Shown here piece after piece: positions 1 to 10,084 of a stretch of 64,000 nucleotides of DNA. The stretch lies in assembly GCA_014058105.1 (NCBI GenBank), contig JACGCM010002435.1, positions 1,116,001 through 1,180,000 of the forward strand. Direction: 5' to 3'. Below the pieces are notes generated by a model that had not been told where the DNA came from, did not search any database, and saw only the letters and a program-made list of their open reading frames with translations. Source of the DNA: Kingdonia uniflora. Its lineage: Eukaryota; Streptophyta; Magnoliopsida; Ranunculales; Circaeasteraceae. The position numbers and the translations under genes are program-made. How positions within the stretch are numbered: the stretch's first letter is position 1; every line of letters starts with the position of its first letter.

Positions 1-796
1 ATATATCAAATAAGATTGAAAGGAAATCCATAAAAAATCTCAATCCCTAAAACTTTAGTGAAATTAAAATTTTGAAGGGAAAAATTAGATGATTCTTCTG
101 CCAAGTACAAACCTTATTGCAGCAAATTCCTAAAACAAAAGATCGATCTTCATCTTCTTTATGAAGAAGAAAAGGAAGGGGAGATACGAGAGATGAATAT
201 ATAACTGAAATTGTTGTTTAGAGTGTTTGGAGAATTAAAATTCAATTCGAAATCAGAGATTTGCAGAGCTTAAACCCTTAACTGAAATTGGATTTTGACG
301 TAGTTGTTGGAGAGGCAAAATCAATCGGGATTAGGGCTTTTTAGGTGCTCGATTTATGCGGGGAAATTTGTTTTAGATAAATCGATATAGAGATTAAGGG
401 ATATAGATTTGAAGTTAGCTAGAGATTTCCAAATTTCAAACTCTTGTTAGAGTCCGGTTGTGGGAGTGAGAGGGGGCGTTGGCTTGGCGGGATTATGGCT
501 TTGATTTGGAGAATTTGGGTGGGGCTCTTCAATTTTATTTTTTCTTCTCATAATGATAGATTAGAGTAGTTTTAGCTTAATTAATCAAAAGCGACTATAT
601 AAACCGTCTAAATTGGATTTGTTTTCCAACGAAATACATAGTCGCATTTTTTATGACGCAAACAAGAGAAAATAAAGAATAAACGACGGTGGTAGTAAAA
701 TTACGACTGTTAAATGATGTCAAAAATTTCCAACACACCTGCCCGGTCATAAATGCATATCCAAAAGTGTCAATATTTACTCATTTTGGCCTAGTG
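1..796. mobile_element. CACTA-1: right end of a CACTA transposon
   Basis: The right terminus at 796 reads TTTTGGCCTAGTG, that is CACTAGGCCAAAA read inward, a variant of the CACTACGTGAAAA termini seen at 42864 and 55234. The subterminal motif TAAAATTACGACTG (696-709) also occurs in CACTA-2 at 42754-42767, at a similar distance from the end, and short GCGAC/ACGAC motifs recur as is usual for CACTA subterminal repeats. Homology to the Tat LTR starts right after the terminus, and AGG (797-799) could be the 3-bp duplication. The inner part (1-545) resembles a minus-strand plant 5' UTR, C/T-rich when read on that strand, but holds no ORF I recognise. The left end lies outside the window. Confidence 0.45.
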
Positions 797-1121
797 AGGG
801 GTGAGTCACCATGTGAGGTCAGATTACATGGATACCCCTTAGGGCATTTTGGCTTATTTTTACTGTTCTGTCTAGTGAGCTGGTTGTCTAGTATGTCTGC
901 CTTTGACCTTGTATTACTATGGTCAAAGTCATTATAGCATTAATGTTGATCGACCGTATTGGCTTCGGCTTTGACTTACTTCGATTTACTATGTGCTCGA
1001 GTGTTCAATTATTCTTGAAAGGATTTGTAGAACTCATTGTTGCCTTACTGAGTTTTAAGTCTCTTGTAGGCTTCAATGTAGCTTTCTACTAGTACTGGAA
1101 GGCTGCGAACAGGCTACTACT
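797..1121 (-). repeat. Tat-A 3' LTR, truncated by CACTA-1
   Basis: This segment aligns along its length with the right-hand part of the LTR at 12900-13476. Shared stretches include GGTGAGTCACCATGTGAGGT, the ATGGTCAAAGTC block, and the end GGCTGCGAACAGGCTACTAC against GGTTGCGAGTAGGTTACTAT. The outer part of the LTR is missing because CACTA-1 inserted here. On the inner side it abuts RNase H coding sequence directly, without a polypurine tract, so the 3' part of the element is deleted. Confidence 0.7.
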
Positions 1122-1372
1122 GTCTTACTGATGAAGTAAATGGGTTTCTCAATACCTGCTTCTATTTGGGTAAGGACCGTGCTAATAGAAGTGTCGGTGA
1201 CTGTGAGATATAAGGTAAGCATTTCGCCTTCAACCGGAATACTCATGATAGGTGGCTGACCAAGGTAAGTTTTGAGTTTGAAAAAAGCTTGCTCGCATTC
1301 AGGTGCCCTATTAACTTTGAGTTTTGGCTTTATGAATGCCTTGGTCACACAGGAGGGAGAATAACCAAGCAC
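1122..1372 (-). pseudogene. Tat-A RNase H N-terminal fragment fused to LTR
   Basis: Minus-strand reading gives the RT-to-RNase H connection of Ty3/gypsy pol: a stretch like 'CEQAFFKLKTYLGQPPIMS', then an LTLYL strand and PIYFISKTV, where family members read VYFISKTL. Coding homology stops there and the reading frame runs on into the LTR. The second RNase H, integrase and antisense module expected further downstream are absent from this copy. This is an internally deleted, inactive pol. It continues from the RT fragment to its right. Confidence 0.7.
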
Positions 1373-2400
1373 AACGGTCAGAGGATTTTGAAATAAACCG
1401 GTTAAGGGTAACTATTTTGTCGGCGACCTTTTAGAGATCTTTATTGGTTCGGGGAGAGGGCATATCAACGAGGGCTCAGATTTGGGTAGGGTCGATCTCT
1501 ATGCCTCGTTTGCTAATGAGGTGGCCCAAGAACTTTCTGGAGGAAACACCGAATTGGCATTTTCTGGGTTCAATTTCATGTTGTATGATCGAAGGATTGA
1601 GAAAACTTTAGCCAGGTCTTGTATGCGGGTATGTTTATAGAGGCTCTTGCATATCATGTCATCGATATAAACTTTGACTGACTTGCCAAGTAAAGGTTTG
1701 AACATGGTAGTAACAAGGCACTGGTAAGAGACACCCGTGTTTTTGAGTCTGAAGGGCATCACATTAAAATAGTAAAGTCCTTGGTTTGTGATAAAAAAAG
1801 TTTTAAGATGGTCATCATGGAGAAGGGGTAACTGATTATAACCCAAAGTCGTATCTATAATAGATAGGCGCCTATGGGAGGCTGTAGCCTCTAGAAGTAC
1901 AAAAATGATCGGGAGAGTGAAGTTATCCTTTGACGTGTGTTTGTTGACAGCGACGATGTTCAAAATCCGATTGGCGTACTTCATTTCTCGTATAAGCCCA
2001 GCGGCTAGCAGATTTTTGACCTCGAGGTTCACTGTTTCTCAAATCCTCAATACTTAAGTACGTTTCTTTTGTTCTACAGTCGTTGATTTGGGGATGAGGT
2101 CAATTCGATGGCAGGCCAGGGTGGGGTCAACTGTGGGCATATCGTGGAAGGTCCAAGCGAACACATCCTTTTTGGCTTGGAGAAGCGTGGTGAGTTCGTG
2201 GCTTTTAGCGGTGTCGAAAAGCCTGCTAATGAATATACTTCGACTAGGGTTGTCGATTTTGAAGTAAATTGTAGGTTCAACAGGTGTACTAGAAGTGGTC
2301 GAGGTGGTGGGGAGAGAGAGAGATACAATGATTACTATGACTTTACCAGTTTCCTGGTAAGGTTAATTTTGGGATGCTTGTACGAGCGGGCTAAGCGCTA
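1373..2400 (-). pseudogene. Tat-A reverse transcriptase
   Basis: The best stretch is the 177-codon frame at 1499-2032, a Ty3/gypsy RT. It has the LAAGLIRE start, the palm segment with LSIIDTTLGYNQ (first catalytic Asp), the GLYYFNVMPFRLKN finger/palm block and the catalytic YIDDM box near 1665. After NPE the frame shifts; the usual KFLGHLIS region is readable in another frame down to about 1400. The linker between protease and RT (2040-2400) is broken by several stops. The RT would copy element RNA into DNA, but this copy cannot be active. Confidence 0.8.
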
Positions 2401-2754
2401 GGAGCCTTTCATGTTCCACGTACCGCATGGAGTAGTAAAACGTAATGTCTGGTAGTAGGTAGAAGGTATGAATTTCATAACATGGAGCCAATCACGACCT
2501 AGAATGCTAAGATATTCAGATTTCTTGTCGATGATAAGACAGCTGGTTTGAAGGGTAATAGGACCGGTGGTGACCGAGAGGCTAAGTCGGCCGACAGTGA
2601 CCTCTGTGGAGCCGTTAAAACCTTTGGGTTCAACGTTAATGGGCGTAATAAGATCTATCTTTTGCATAGCACAGACTGTTTGGAGGAGTACGTCCGTAGT
2701 TTTGCCCGTATCGATGAACATCGTATGGAAGACGAGGTGCTTGACCTTAATCAT
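2398..2754 (-). pseudogene. Tat-A aspartic protease
   Basis: The 118-codon open frame matches retroviral-type aspartic proteases of Ty3/gypsy elements. It has the catalytic FIDTG motif about 14 residues in (usually VDTGSS; here DTGKTTDVL), a central beta region, and ILGRDWLH near the C-terminus. The order gag-protease-RT is normal. The catalytic Asp is kept, but flanking gag and RT carry stops, so no functional polyprotein is expected. Confidence 0.75.
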
Positions 2755-3950
2755 AATAACTTACGGATCTGAAAGGGGGAAGCAGACATAAAAATTGTCG
2801 TAATTGATGAAGGATATACCTTTGGGTCAAGGGCGGTGGCTAGATTCGGGTAGAAGGACTGGGAGTTTCTGCTGATAGGTATGCTTAAAGTATCCTTTGA
2901 CCCATTTGCGTTTGCTCTGGGTGTGGCTACTGTCGATGTTATCAACTTTAATTTGGTGAAGTTGGAAGATGTGTACCTCAACTGGACCAGTATTCGGAGT
3001 GGGTTGGGGCATGAGATATGACCCATCGAGGTAGCTAGGAAGGTCGACCACATATTGGTACAATCGATCGGCTTTCAGAATTATTTCAAGTGTATATTAT
3101 AAAATGGAGCACTTATTTGTAGGGTTGCAATTATAATTATGGTTCTGGCAGTGGGGCTTATCCTTTCTGACCTCGATGGGGAAGGGAGTGTGCCAGATAG
3201 GATTAGCCTGGATGAGTATAAGAAGGGAACTGATGGGGGTAGTGAATTTAAGGAGAACATGCATGGGATGTTTTTTGTGGGATTCAGAAGATTGAGCATC
3301 AAAGTGGGGGTATTTATGGTTGTTAGTCTCTTAAGAAACGAGAGCGACCATGGGTGTATTCGAGGGTCGAGGTTTGTTGTGGCTGGTGGTCGAGGTTTGT
3401 CCCTGGTGATTAGATTCGCAGAGACGTTTGAGGTCGATGTATCCGTTGACCTTTGATAGCATTTCCTCGAGGGTTTGAGGCTTTTGCAGGATGGTATACT
3501 TCTTAATACGGTTGTGGTCAGGCAGGGCATTGGAGTAAGTGAGGACAGCGTTCGCGCAATCGAGGTTTTTGACTTTGTACGATTCATCAAGGAAACGCTT
3601 GGTAAAGTTTTCAAGCATTTCTGTGGGTGACTTCTAAAAGTTGAAAATAACATCTACCCGCACTTCTTGGTCTTTATTGAAGGTGAAATGAGAGATGAAT
3701 TGGTTTAAAAGCTGCTCGAAGCTTTGAGTAAAGCCAATTGGGAGGCTGTGGTACCACTTTAGAGGGCTGTCAGTAAGACTGGTGGTAAACATTCGACACA
3801 AGATGTGATCGGCTATGGAATGCAAGCTTAAAACATTTTAGAACTCGATGACATGAGATTGGGGGTCGATATTACGGTATTTGTTGATTTTAGGGGTATG
3901 GAAGTTTTGAGGCACCTCGACAGCGAGGAGCTTCGGGCAAATGGGGTTAT
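2755..3950 (-). pseudogene. Tat-A Gag
   Basis: The minus strand holds a Retrotrans_gag-type capsid segment at about 3825-3640 (PLKWYHSLP, then SFEQLLNQFISHF) and continues past a stop with ENFTKRFLDE and ALPDHNRIKK. A short spacer follows, then the RLYQYV...SYL segment (3063-3000) that usually precedes the protease in these elements. No intact zinc knuckle is visible. At least four stops or shifts interrupt it. The role would be particle formation and RNA packaging. Confidence 0.7.
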
Positions 3951-4126
3951 TTAATCAACTTTACGAGTTTGGGGTGGTACGTATGCTGATGTGTGTAGGG
4001 GCCTGATCTTCGTTGAGAAGCAAAGATGGCTCTTACAACACGGAGGTCAACCTCTCATCAAAGATGTACAAGTATATGGCCTAAAAAGAGACTAATTAGA
4101 GACAAATACTTGCGTAGGTGCCCGAA
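3951..4126 (-). other. Tat-A leader and primer-binding region
   Basis: This is the untranslated leader between the LTR at 4127-4654 and gag. On the minus strand the sequence right after the LTR (TTCGGGCACCTACGC, about 4112-4126) sits where the primer-binding site should be. It aligns loosely with the same position beside the 12900 LTR. The complementary tRNA cannot be assigned with confidence. Confidence 0.4.
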
Positions 4127-4654
4127 TGTGATTTTCTACGACCTCTGATGAGGATTTTTAAACTGTGATTCTATTACTGATGAGTAATAATAAAGATTGA
4201 ATACAGTTTGTAAGTGGTCGAAGGTAGAAAACATAGTGTTTGGAGAGGATTCTTCTAACCCCATCTTGGTTTCCCCTCTCTCTTATTTATAGAGACATAA
4301 GAGGCTGAGTTACCAAGAGTGGGCCAGGCTATATGATTACTGTCCGGGTTTCCCGGCGGCGGCATTTATTACGGACATCCCTGTCACTGTAGCTGAGTGA
4401 CCAATTAATGCGCCGTCCAATCCGTTTGAGCTGACTGTTTGTCTCATCACACTTCTGCTATTCGAACGTTCAGTCGAAGGGTATCTGCTATTATGTGCTG
4501 ATCCGTTCTCGAAGGTTTATATGTTGTCGAGGCTTCGACTATAAGAGTTCCTTGAGGGGATTGATTCTAAGTCGAAATAGTCTTCGGTATGTTCGAGTAG
4601 GATACGAAGTAGACTTCGAGTGAGGAGGTCGAAGGCTGCGAGTAGGCTACCACA
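4127..4654 (-). repeat. Shared LTR: 5' LTR of Tat-A and 3' LTR of Tat-B
   Basis: About 528 bp, homologous end to end with 12900-13476 (CGACCTCTGATGAGGATTT, TTCTAACCCC, TTATTTATAGAGACATAAGA, and the end GCTGCGAGTAGGCTACCACA). On the minus strand it begins TGTGGTAGCC and ends in CA. A TATA-like TATAAATAAGAG lies near 4284-4295. A leader and gag flank it on the left, and a polypurine tract and antisense genes flank it on the right, so a single LTR bounds two internal regions. Confidence 0.8.
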
Positions 4655-4665
4655 TTTTCCCCCTC
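4655..4665 (-). promoter_or_regulatory. Tat-B polypurine tract
   Basis: The minus strand reads GAGGGGGAAAA immediately before the TGTGGTAGCC start of the LTR. This is the expected position and composition of a plus-strand primer for LTR retrotransposon replication. Confidence 0.65.
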
Positions 4666-4825
4666 ACAGCAAGGGTCTCGAAGCCAGGTGGAGAGGCATT
4701 TGCTGAGAAAACTGTTGTCTTGGAACCTGGTCTTGTTTGACTGTTAGTTTCTGGGAAAATAATAAAGTGGGGGGGGGGTAATTAAGAGGTCTAGGTGGGT
4801 AAAAGGTAATAAACGGGGTGAAGGC

Positions 4826-5245
4826 TATAAAAATTGGTTCTTGTGTGGGGATTCTGTATCTTCTTCCATCTTCAATATTACTCTGTTCTTCATTTTGAAT
4901 ATATGAATGGATATCCCGCCCAAGACCTGTTATCTGAAGAGGATGGGGTTTTCCCGTGATCGTCGTGTGGGGCGGAAAATGGCGGAGCTGCACATGAGGT
5001 TTTTCAAACAACATGATCTGAATTGGGACATGCCGGATCTTGTGGATGAGAGGCCAGATGAGTTCATCAATGGCAATCCGTATGCCTATCTCTGGGAGCA
5101 ATTGAGGTCGCACTTTACGACCAAGCAGAAACGTTATCTTTTTTTGATGGCATTAGTTAAAAGCCTTGTCTGTGCAGAGGAGATCATCGAGGAGGAACAT
5201 GCGGCAGGCGGAGCTGGTTCTTCTGGAAGTAGGGCGCTGGGTTGA
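4826..5245 (+). CDS. Tat-B antisense small ORF 1 with TATA box
   Basis: A TATA box (TATAAAAA, 4826-4833) lies about 70 nt upstream of two overlapping ATGs. The first (4903) opens a short frame that stops after 18 codons. The second (4907) opens a 112-codon frame ending at 5245, rich in charged residues (RRVGRKMAEL, PDEFINGNPYAYLWEQLRSH) with a Gly/Ser/Ala tail. I do not recognise a family. It is the first gene of the antisense module next to the 3' LTR. By position it corresponds to the small ORFs at 26542 (Tat-C), about 53220 (Tat-D) and 50143 (Tat-E); sequence similarity is weak. It could be a frameshifted version of a longer protein. Confidence 0.45.
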
Positions 5246-5717
5246 TGTTGTGAATGTTTTGGTATTATTTTGTGTAGTTTTTGTTTTGTTCTGTGGGAGG
5301 AAGTTGTTTTGAGTTTGGGGTGGTAGGGAAAAAATGTAATTTGTTTTTATGGATTCGGTAATTGAAATGGACAGAATATTTTGCTCGTGTTTGTATTCCT
5401 GTTATTTGGTTAGATAATGTAGAAGAATGCAAACGACTATTCTTCTAGGCGCGAGGTATAAAGATATGCACGAAGAAAATTATGATTGAAGGTTGATGAT
5501 GGGCTATTATGAAGATCGAGTCTTACGATGGTCGAATATTCGATGTTGGAGATATGTTCGACTGGGAGTCACTGGGGAGGAGGTTTGAATCCAGGTACAG
5601 ACGAATCAGTTATGTCTTGGAAGTTGGAAAGGCTACATGTTGACTTTTCGTTGTTGGGAATTGAAGGTTATCATTAATTTGGTTAGGGAAGAGGGAAAGT
5701 TCTGGTGAGTTTGGAGG

Positions 5718-6255
5718 TATAAAAAGGGGTAAGGAGGGAAAGATTTCTTTATCTGTCTTACAGCATTCTTCTCTTCTAACTGAGTACTTCTTGTTTATCA
5801 ATATGGCTGAGAACGTATCGGTTGCTGAAGATCAAGCGGCCGTGAGGGCGAGGAGGATTCAAGAGGCTCTACTAGGTCTTCAATGAAGATTTGGGATAGA
5901 GGACGACGTTAACGCTAAAATGTCAGATCTCTTTGATGCGGAACCTGGAATACCTCTTTATGATATGCCCTTCGCATACTGGTGGGCGAGGAGGATTCAA
6001 GAGGCCCTACTAGGTCTTCAACGAAGGTTCGGGATAGAGGACGACATTAATGCTTAAATGCCAGATCTCTTTGAAGCGGAACCTGGAGCACCTTTCTATG
6101 ATTTGCCCTTCGTGTACTCGTGGGGAATAGTACAAATGATGGGGCCGCTGCCCGGCCATCGGCTGTCGCTTCTCAAAGGCTTCACAGAGGATATAGTGGA
6201 TCAGGTGGATAACGCTGCAGCGACCATTGTTGCAGAGGAGCAACCTGCTAATTAG
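5718..6255 (+). pseudogene. Tat-B antisense small ORF 2 with TATA box and internal duplication
   Basis: TATAAAAAGG (5718-5727) lies 85 nt upstream of the ATG at 5803. The frame begins MAENVSVAEDQAAVRARRIQ and meets a stop (CAATGA) after GLQ. A 138-bp segment is duplicated in tandem inside it; the second copy continues to a stop at 6253-6255 with an acidic tail (TEDIVDQVDNAA). The repeated part contains RFGIEDD and LFEAEPGAPFYDLPF. No family is recognised. It is the second unit of the antisense module, positionally equivalent to ORFs at 27159 (Tat-C) and about 53720 (Tat-D). Confidence 0.45.
5848..6123 (+). repeat. 138-bp in-frame tandem duplication
   Basis: The segment starting GCGAGGAGGATTCAAGAGG occurs at 5848 and again at 5986, a spacing of 138 bp (46 codons). 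The two copies differ at scattered positions. The duplication keeps the reading frame, but each copy has its own stop (TGA at 5884-5886 in the first, TAA at 6056-6058 in the second). Confidence 0.8.
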
Positions 6256-6691
6256 ATAGGGTTCCCTTGTGTAGTTTCTCATGTCGTTGCTTTAATGTCT
6301 TCTGTATCTCTCTTCTTTCCGTTTGATTTTTGCATGACTTTTGTAGTGTTGTCCTCGTTGTCGAAATGAAAAGTGCTTTTGTTAATAGTACTAATAGAAA
6401 TTTTTGTGAACTGTGGGATATGGTAGTAGAATCTGAATTCTGAATATAATACTGTTCGGTACGAGGTCGGTAGTATAATTGTATTGATTGAATATTGGGA
6501 ATATAAAACTGAACTTGTTGGGATAAAAAATATACTTTGTCGAAACAGAAAATTTTGTCCGTAGGCATGAAGTTTTGAGTGGTCGAATGGGGGGTTTGTA
6601 GGTATGAGAGATTTAATAAATTTGAGGTAATTTGTTGAAGATTCTTCGAGGTGTAGACCGGTCGAATGTTCGAGTTTGGAAGTGTAACGTC

Positions 6692-6778
6692 GGTGAAGTT
6701 TGATAGTGTATCGAAGGTAAAGTTTGATAGTGAATCGAAGGTGAAGTTTGATAGTGAATCGAAGGTGAAGTTTGATTT
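6692..6778 (+). repeat. 24-bp minisatellite, about 3.7 copies
   Basis: The unit GTGAAGTTTGATAGTGAATC plus GAAG (24 bp) is repeated almost perfectly. A 24-bp unit keeps frame and on the plus strand would encode an eight-residue repeat KVKFDSES. The ORFs across it on both strands are probably incidental, since no promoter or homologue marks them. Confidence 0.8.
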
Positions 6779-7106
6779 GACTGGCCGATCTGACAATCCA
6801 AACGGCTGGTCTGTCAGAATGGTACGTGCGTTTAAGGCAGTGTGGCGGGAAGTAATGATTATGTTTTACTCGTTTGACGAAAAAGGTGGTGATGTGACTA
6901 TTGGATTCTGACTGTTTAGTTTTGATCTGGGAGAATAAGGTTCGAGAAGCTTCGACAGTACATGTAATTTTAGGTAAACGGGTTGTTCGCACATGGGAAA
7001 TGTTAAGGGTATATTTGTCAAAGCACACTGTTAGCCAAAAATTCAGGGAGGTGGGGTCGTGGTAATGATAACGGTTAATAAATCGAGGTGTTTTTGGGCT
7101 TTCAAA

Positions 7107-8977
7107 ATATATATAAGTGAGAAATGAGAAATTACTGTGCTAGTTTGTTGTGAAAACCATAGAGAGTGAGAAGGAGAAGGAGAAGCGCCATTGCGACGTG
7201 GAAGCAATTAGGGCATCTGAGGCTGTAATCTTTATGATTTGGGGGTAGTTCTGCTAATTTCAGATATGGCATTTGATCTTCTGTGAACTTTGTTCTGCTG
7301 TTTTTTTTTTTGGTTTAGATAGTTGAGGCGGAACAATCTGTGTTTGTGGTTTAGAAATGACACTCGAGAGGCCGGAGAGGGGAAAAGTCTGGGTTACGAC
7401 CCGGTCTGTGGTTTTTTTTGGAGGGGGAGATAGGATGGTCACAAAATTTGTCAAGTTTGTCTATCTAATTGCGTACCTCTTCTTTTGCAGGCTAAAAATG
7501 GATAACCGTCCGGCTTTGAGACGGGAACTGATAGATGAAGAGATCGAAGCTAGTATTTCTAGTCGATCCCTAATGGGTGATGGTAGTGACATAGAAGTTT
7601 TAGATGTATTAACCGAGGCCCCAAAATCATTGGTAGTGCCTGCTGAGGAGGCTGTGGTTTCGAGGCATAGAAGTACGATAGTAACTGAGGATAGTGAGGA
7701 GGAGGAAAAAGTGTGGGGGGAAAGGGATGATGTAGGGCCCTCGGGTGAGAGAGAGAGAGATAAAGGGCATTATAACGAGGATTCGACTGAGTCGGATGGC
7801 GTTGGGAGTCTCGTTACAGTGAAGGATAGGGTTAGGTTAGAGCGGGTTGCCGCTAAGTTAGAACTGTCGAAGGTGGGGATATTTTTGAGTGTTGCAGGGG
7901 CGGGATTGACCTTTAAATCAAATCCTGGGAGCGGGATTATGGCTTATAGGGGCCAGATTCGATTGGGGATATAGTTACCGCTTCGAAGGCTGGTGAAAGA
8001 AGTGCTGAATTTTTGGGAGGTGGCTCCATTGCAAATGAACAGGAATTTTTATGATATGATGAAGGTGATAGAGGGGATGAATGTAAAATTGGCTGGTGAG
8101 GGCCGAAATTTGATTAAGTAGTTTAATATTATTACCTTTTACTTAAGGAAGGCGAGTCAGAACCCAGGGACCTATCACATCCAATGTCACCATGAGAAAC
8201 CTTGGTTCTTTGATCTGTGCTCGACGGGTCGAGGGTGGAATAAAGATTTGTTGACAGTGAGAGGTAACTTTGAGAATGTAGACGATGATGAACCTTATAA
8301 ATTGTATCATAGGGTATATAATAAAAGTAAGTTAGCTGTCGAAGGGTTTGTTATTGATTTGTTCCTGAAATAAGTGATAACTGTGTTTTGTTTTACTATT
8401 GCAGGTCCGGGAAGTTTGACTTGGGATAATCCGGTGAATTAGATTAATAATATGCTCAAGGCTAGTGAAGACTGGGTAAATTTGGTGTTTGACAGTCTCT
8501 AAATCAAAAGGAAAAGGAGGAGGAAGATTGATTCCCTGCTTCGAAGCGTACCCACTACGCCGAAGCTAGCAAAGTGAAAAAGATGTGCAGGTTCTTCCAA
8601 GAGGTCAAAAGAAATGGGAGGAGAGGAGCCACCGAGGAACTATCAATTTGTGCCGAGACCTCGCAAGGGGTCGAAGCAAGTGGCAGCGGTGCCCGAAGTG
8701 GCTGTCGATGCTTCGAGGTTGAGCCCAAGGCCAGTATCGACTCATGTTGAGAAAGGGAAGAGTCGTGCTGCTCCCGAAGCCCTGAAATTACAGCAATCGA
8801 AGGATGGCCAACGCAGAGGCGTAGGGCACAGGCGAGGACGATACACAGGACGAGGATAAAGAAATGACAGAGGCAGAATGACAGGAGCAGGCTATTGCTA
8901 CGTAATCTTTAATGGTCAAACTCTGGGAGGACGACCCAGACGAGGCATCAAAGGAAGTAAAGAGGTACATGTTTCAG
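7107..8977 (+). pseudogene. Tat-B main antisense gene, 5' part (gypsy-type transposon-like domain)
   Basis: A TATA-like TATATATAAG lies at 7107-7116. The probable main start is ATG 7498, 8 nt after a splice acceptor (TTTTGCAG, ending 7490); this arrangement recurs in Tat-C and Tat-D. The N-terminus is acidic (repeated E/D, SEEEEKVWGERD). Around 7980-8330, after a stop and frame changes, lies a domain resembling 'putative gypsy-type transposon' proteins (LPLRRLVKEVLNFWEVAPLQ, then NFYDMMKV). A likely intron spans 8327-8404 (AAAA/GTAAGT to TTGCAG). The region then runs through a basic, Pro/Lys-rich linker to a donor at 8978. It would make a separate protein transcribed opposite to gag-pol. Multiple stops show decay. 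Confidence 0.6.
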
Positions 8978-9070
8978 GTAACTATATACTACTCCTTATT
9001 GTGATATTCTAAAATGTCATTCGAATTCTTCAAGTTTTGAGGTTCACTGACTGATTGAATATTTTAGCAG
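8978..9070 (+). other. Predicted intron in Tat-B antisense gene
   Basis: The donor CAG/GTAACT and acceptor TTTAGCAG/GCG flank 93 nt. Removing it joins the frame ending KEVKRYMFQ to the frame starting ADAWVRTCSK without a shift, which supports a real spliced gene. Confidence 0.6.
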
Positions 9071-9655
9071 GCGGATGCTTGGGTACGAACGTGCAGCAAG
9101 GCTATGAAGTCAGTAAAAGTGAAGTTGCAGCAAGCAAGGGAAAATCTTGATCTTTCCCGTGGGACGGAGGCATCATTGGTGTCTGAGGTGAAGGAGATGA
9201 AGCATTACCTTGGGGTTCTTACCGAATCTTATGATGAGAGACTCAAACTTCAGTAGTCGAGGCTGGAGCGGGAGTGGGATGTGAAGCTTGCAGCGTGTGA
9301 GAGGGAGAAGGCTGAACAGAAGGTGCGGTTTCTGGGACAGTATGATGGCGAATGCAAGGTGACTGTGAGGTTGAAGAATTTCATAGATGGAAAGGGGTAT
9401 GACCCTGATACACTTGAACTGTACCCTGTGTCTCCAGAATTTGTTGAAGGTGATGAGGTCCAGCTGAAGGAAGTGGAGTTGCCCGTTGTTCATGAGACAG
9501 TTGGGAGTACTGAAGGTGGTAAAGATACTTCTCTCTTTAGAGCACCCAATAGTAGTCTTGTTGATGGTAGAGCTGTCGGAGTCTCAAATGAAGCCGTTGA
9601 GGTTGCTGATGGTAGAGCGTCTGTGGAACAAGAATATGAGACCGTGCCAGTCTGA
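9071..9655 (+). pseudogene. Tat-B main antisense gene, coiled-coil C-terminal exon
   Basis: This exon continues the frame after the 93-nt intron. It has a long charged helix with heptad spacing (VKLQQARENLDLSRG, then LKLQ-stop-SRLEREWDVKLAACEREKAEQ), followed by an acidic tail ending with TGA at 9653-9655. One in-frame TAG (9256-9258, where a Q is likely) breaks the helix. Tat-C and Tat-E antisense genes also end in a coiled coil, so this architecture is a family trait. The function is unknown; a coiled coil suggests self-association. Confidence 0.6.
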
Positions 9656-10084
9656 GGTACTTGTAGTTGGGGTTGCTCGTCGTTTTCCGCTGACATGTGG
9701 TGATTTGTAATATGTTGAACTGTGCTACTGCTGTTTTTCTTTGAACTTCTACAGTTAATTCTGAACATGTTGATGTATATTTTCTGTGGTACATTGTGAG
9801 TCTGTTGAATCTGACTTTCCGATGTAGTGCCTTAGTAGTCATGCTATCCTATGCTAACCTTGGAATGTTGGAATTTGTATGCTTATTCTACTGATTTTGC
9901 TTGCTTTGAACTGTTGATGATTGATCTTTGACTTGTTCTACGACTGCTGCGTTGACGGATAATATGTTAAGATACTTCCTTGATGTTTACATGACTGTAG
10001 CATTGTTGATCCATGTAGAATGTGGGCGTAATGTGGATCGAACTCTGTGTGTTCTTTTGGACATTGAAGGCTGAAGCCACAACG
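9656..10084. other. Non-coding 3' flank of Tat-B antisense gene
   Basis: T/G-rich sequence between the antisense stop codon and the tandem repeats. No ORF or recognisable motif is present. It is presumably the 3' UTR of the antisense transcript. Confidence 0.3.

Noticed and set aside
728..732. TTCCA matching TTCCA at 13477-13481 as target duplication of the Tat-A/B array
   Set aside because: LTR homology starts only at 797, after the CACTA-1 terminus, so the match is most likely chance.
3139..3456. 105-codon plus-strand ORF across Tat-A gag
   Set aside because: It is the antisense shadow of the gag capsid and spacer region; no promoter, no homology.
6248..7028. 182- and 249-codon minus-strand ORFs
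   Set aside because: They arise from stop-poor AT-rich sequence and the 24-bp repeat on the opposite strand of the antisense module; no recognisable protein.
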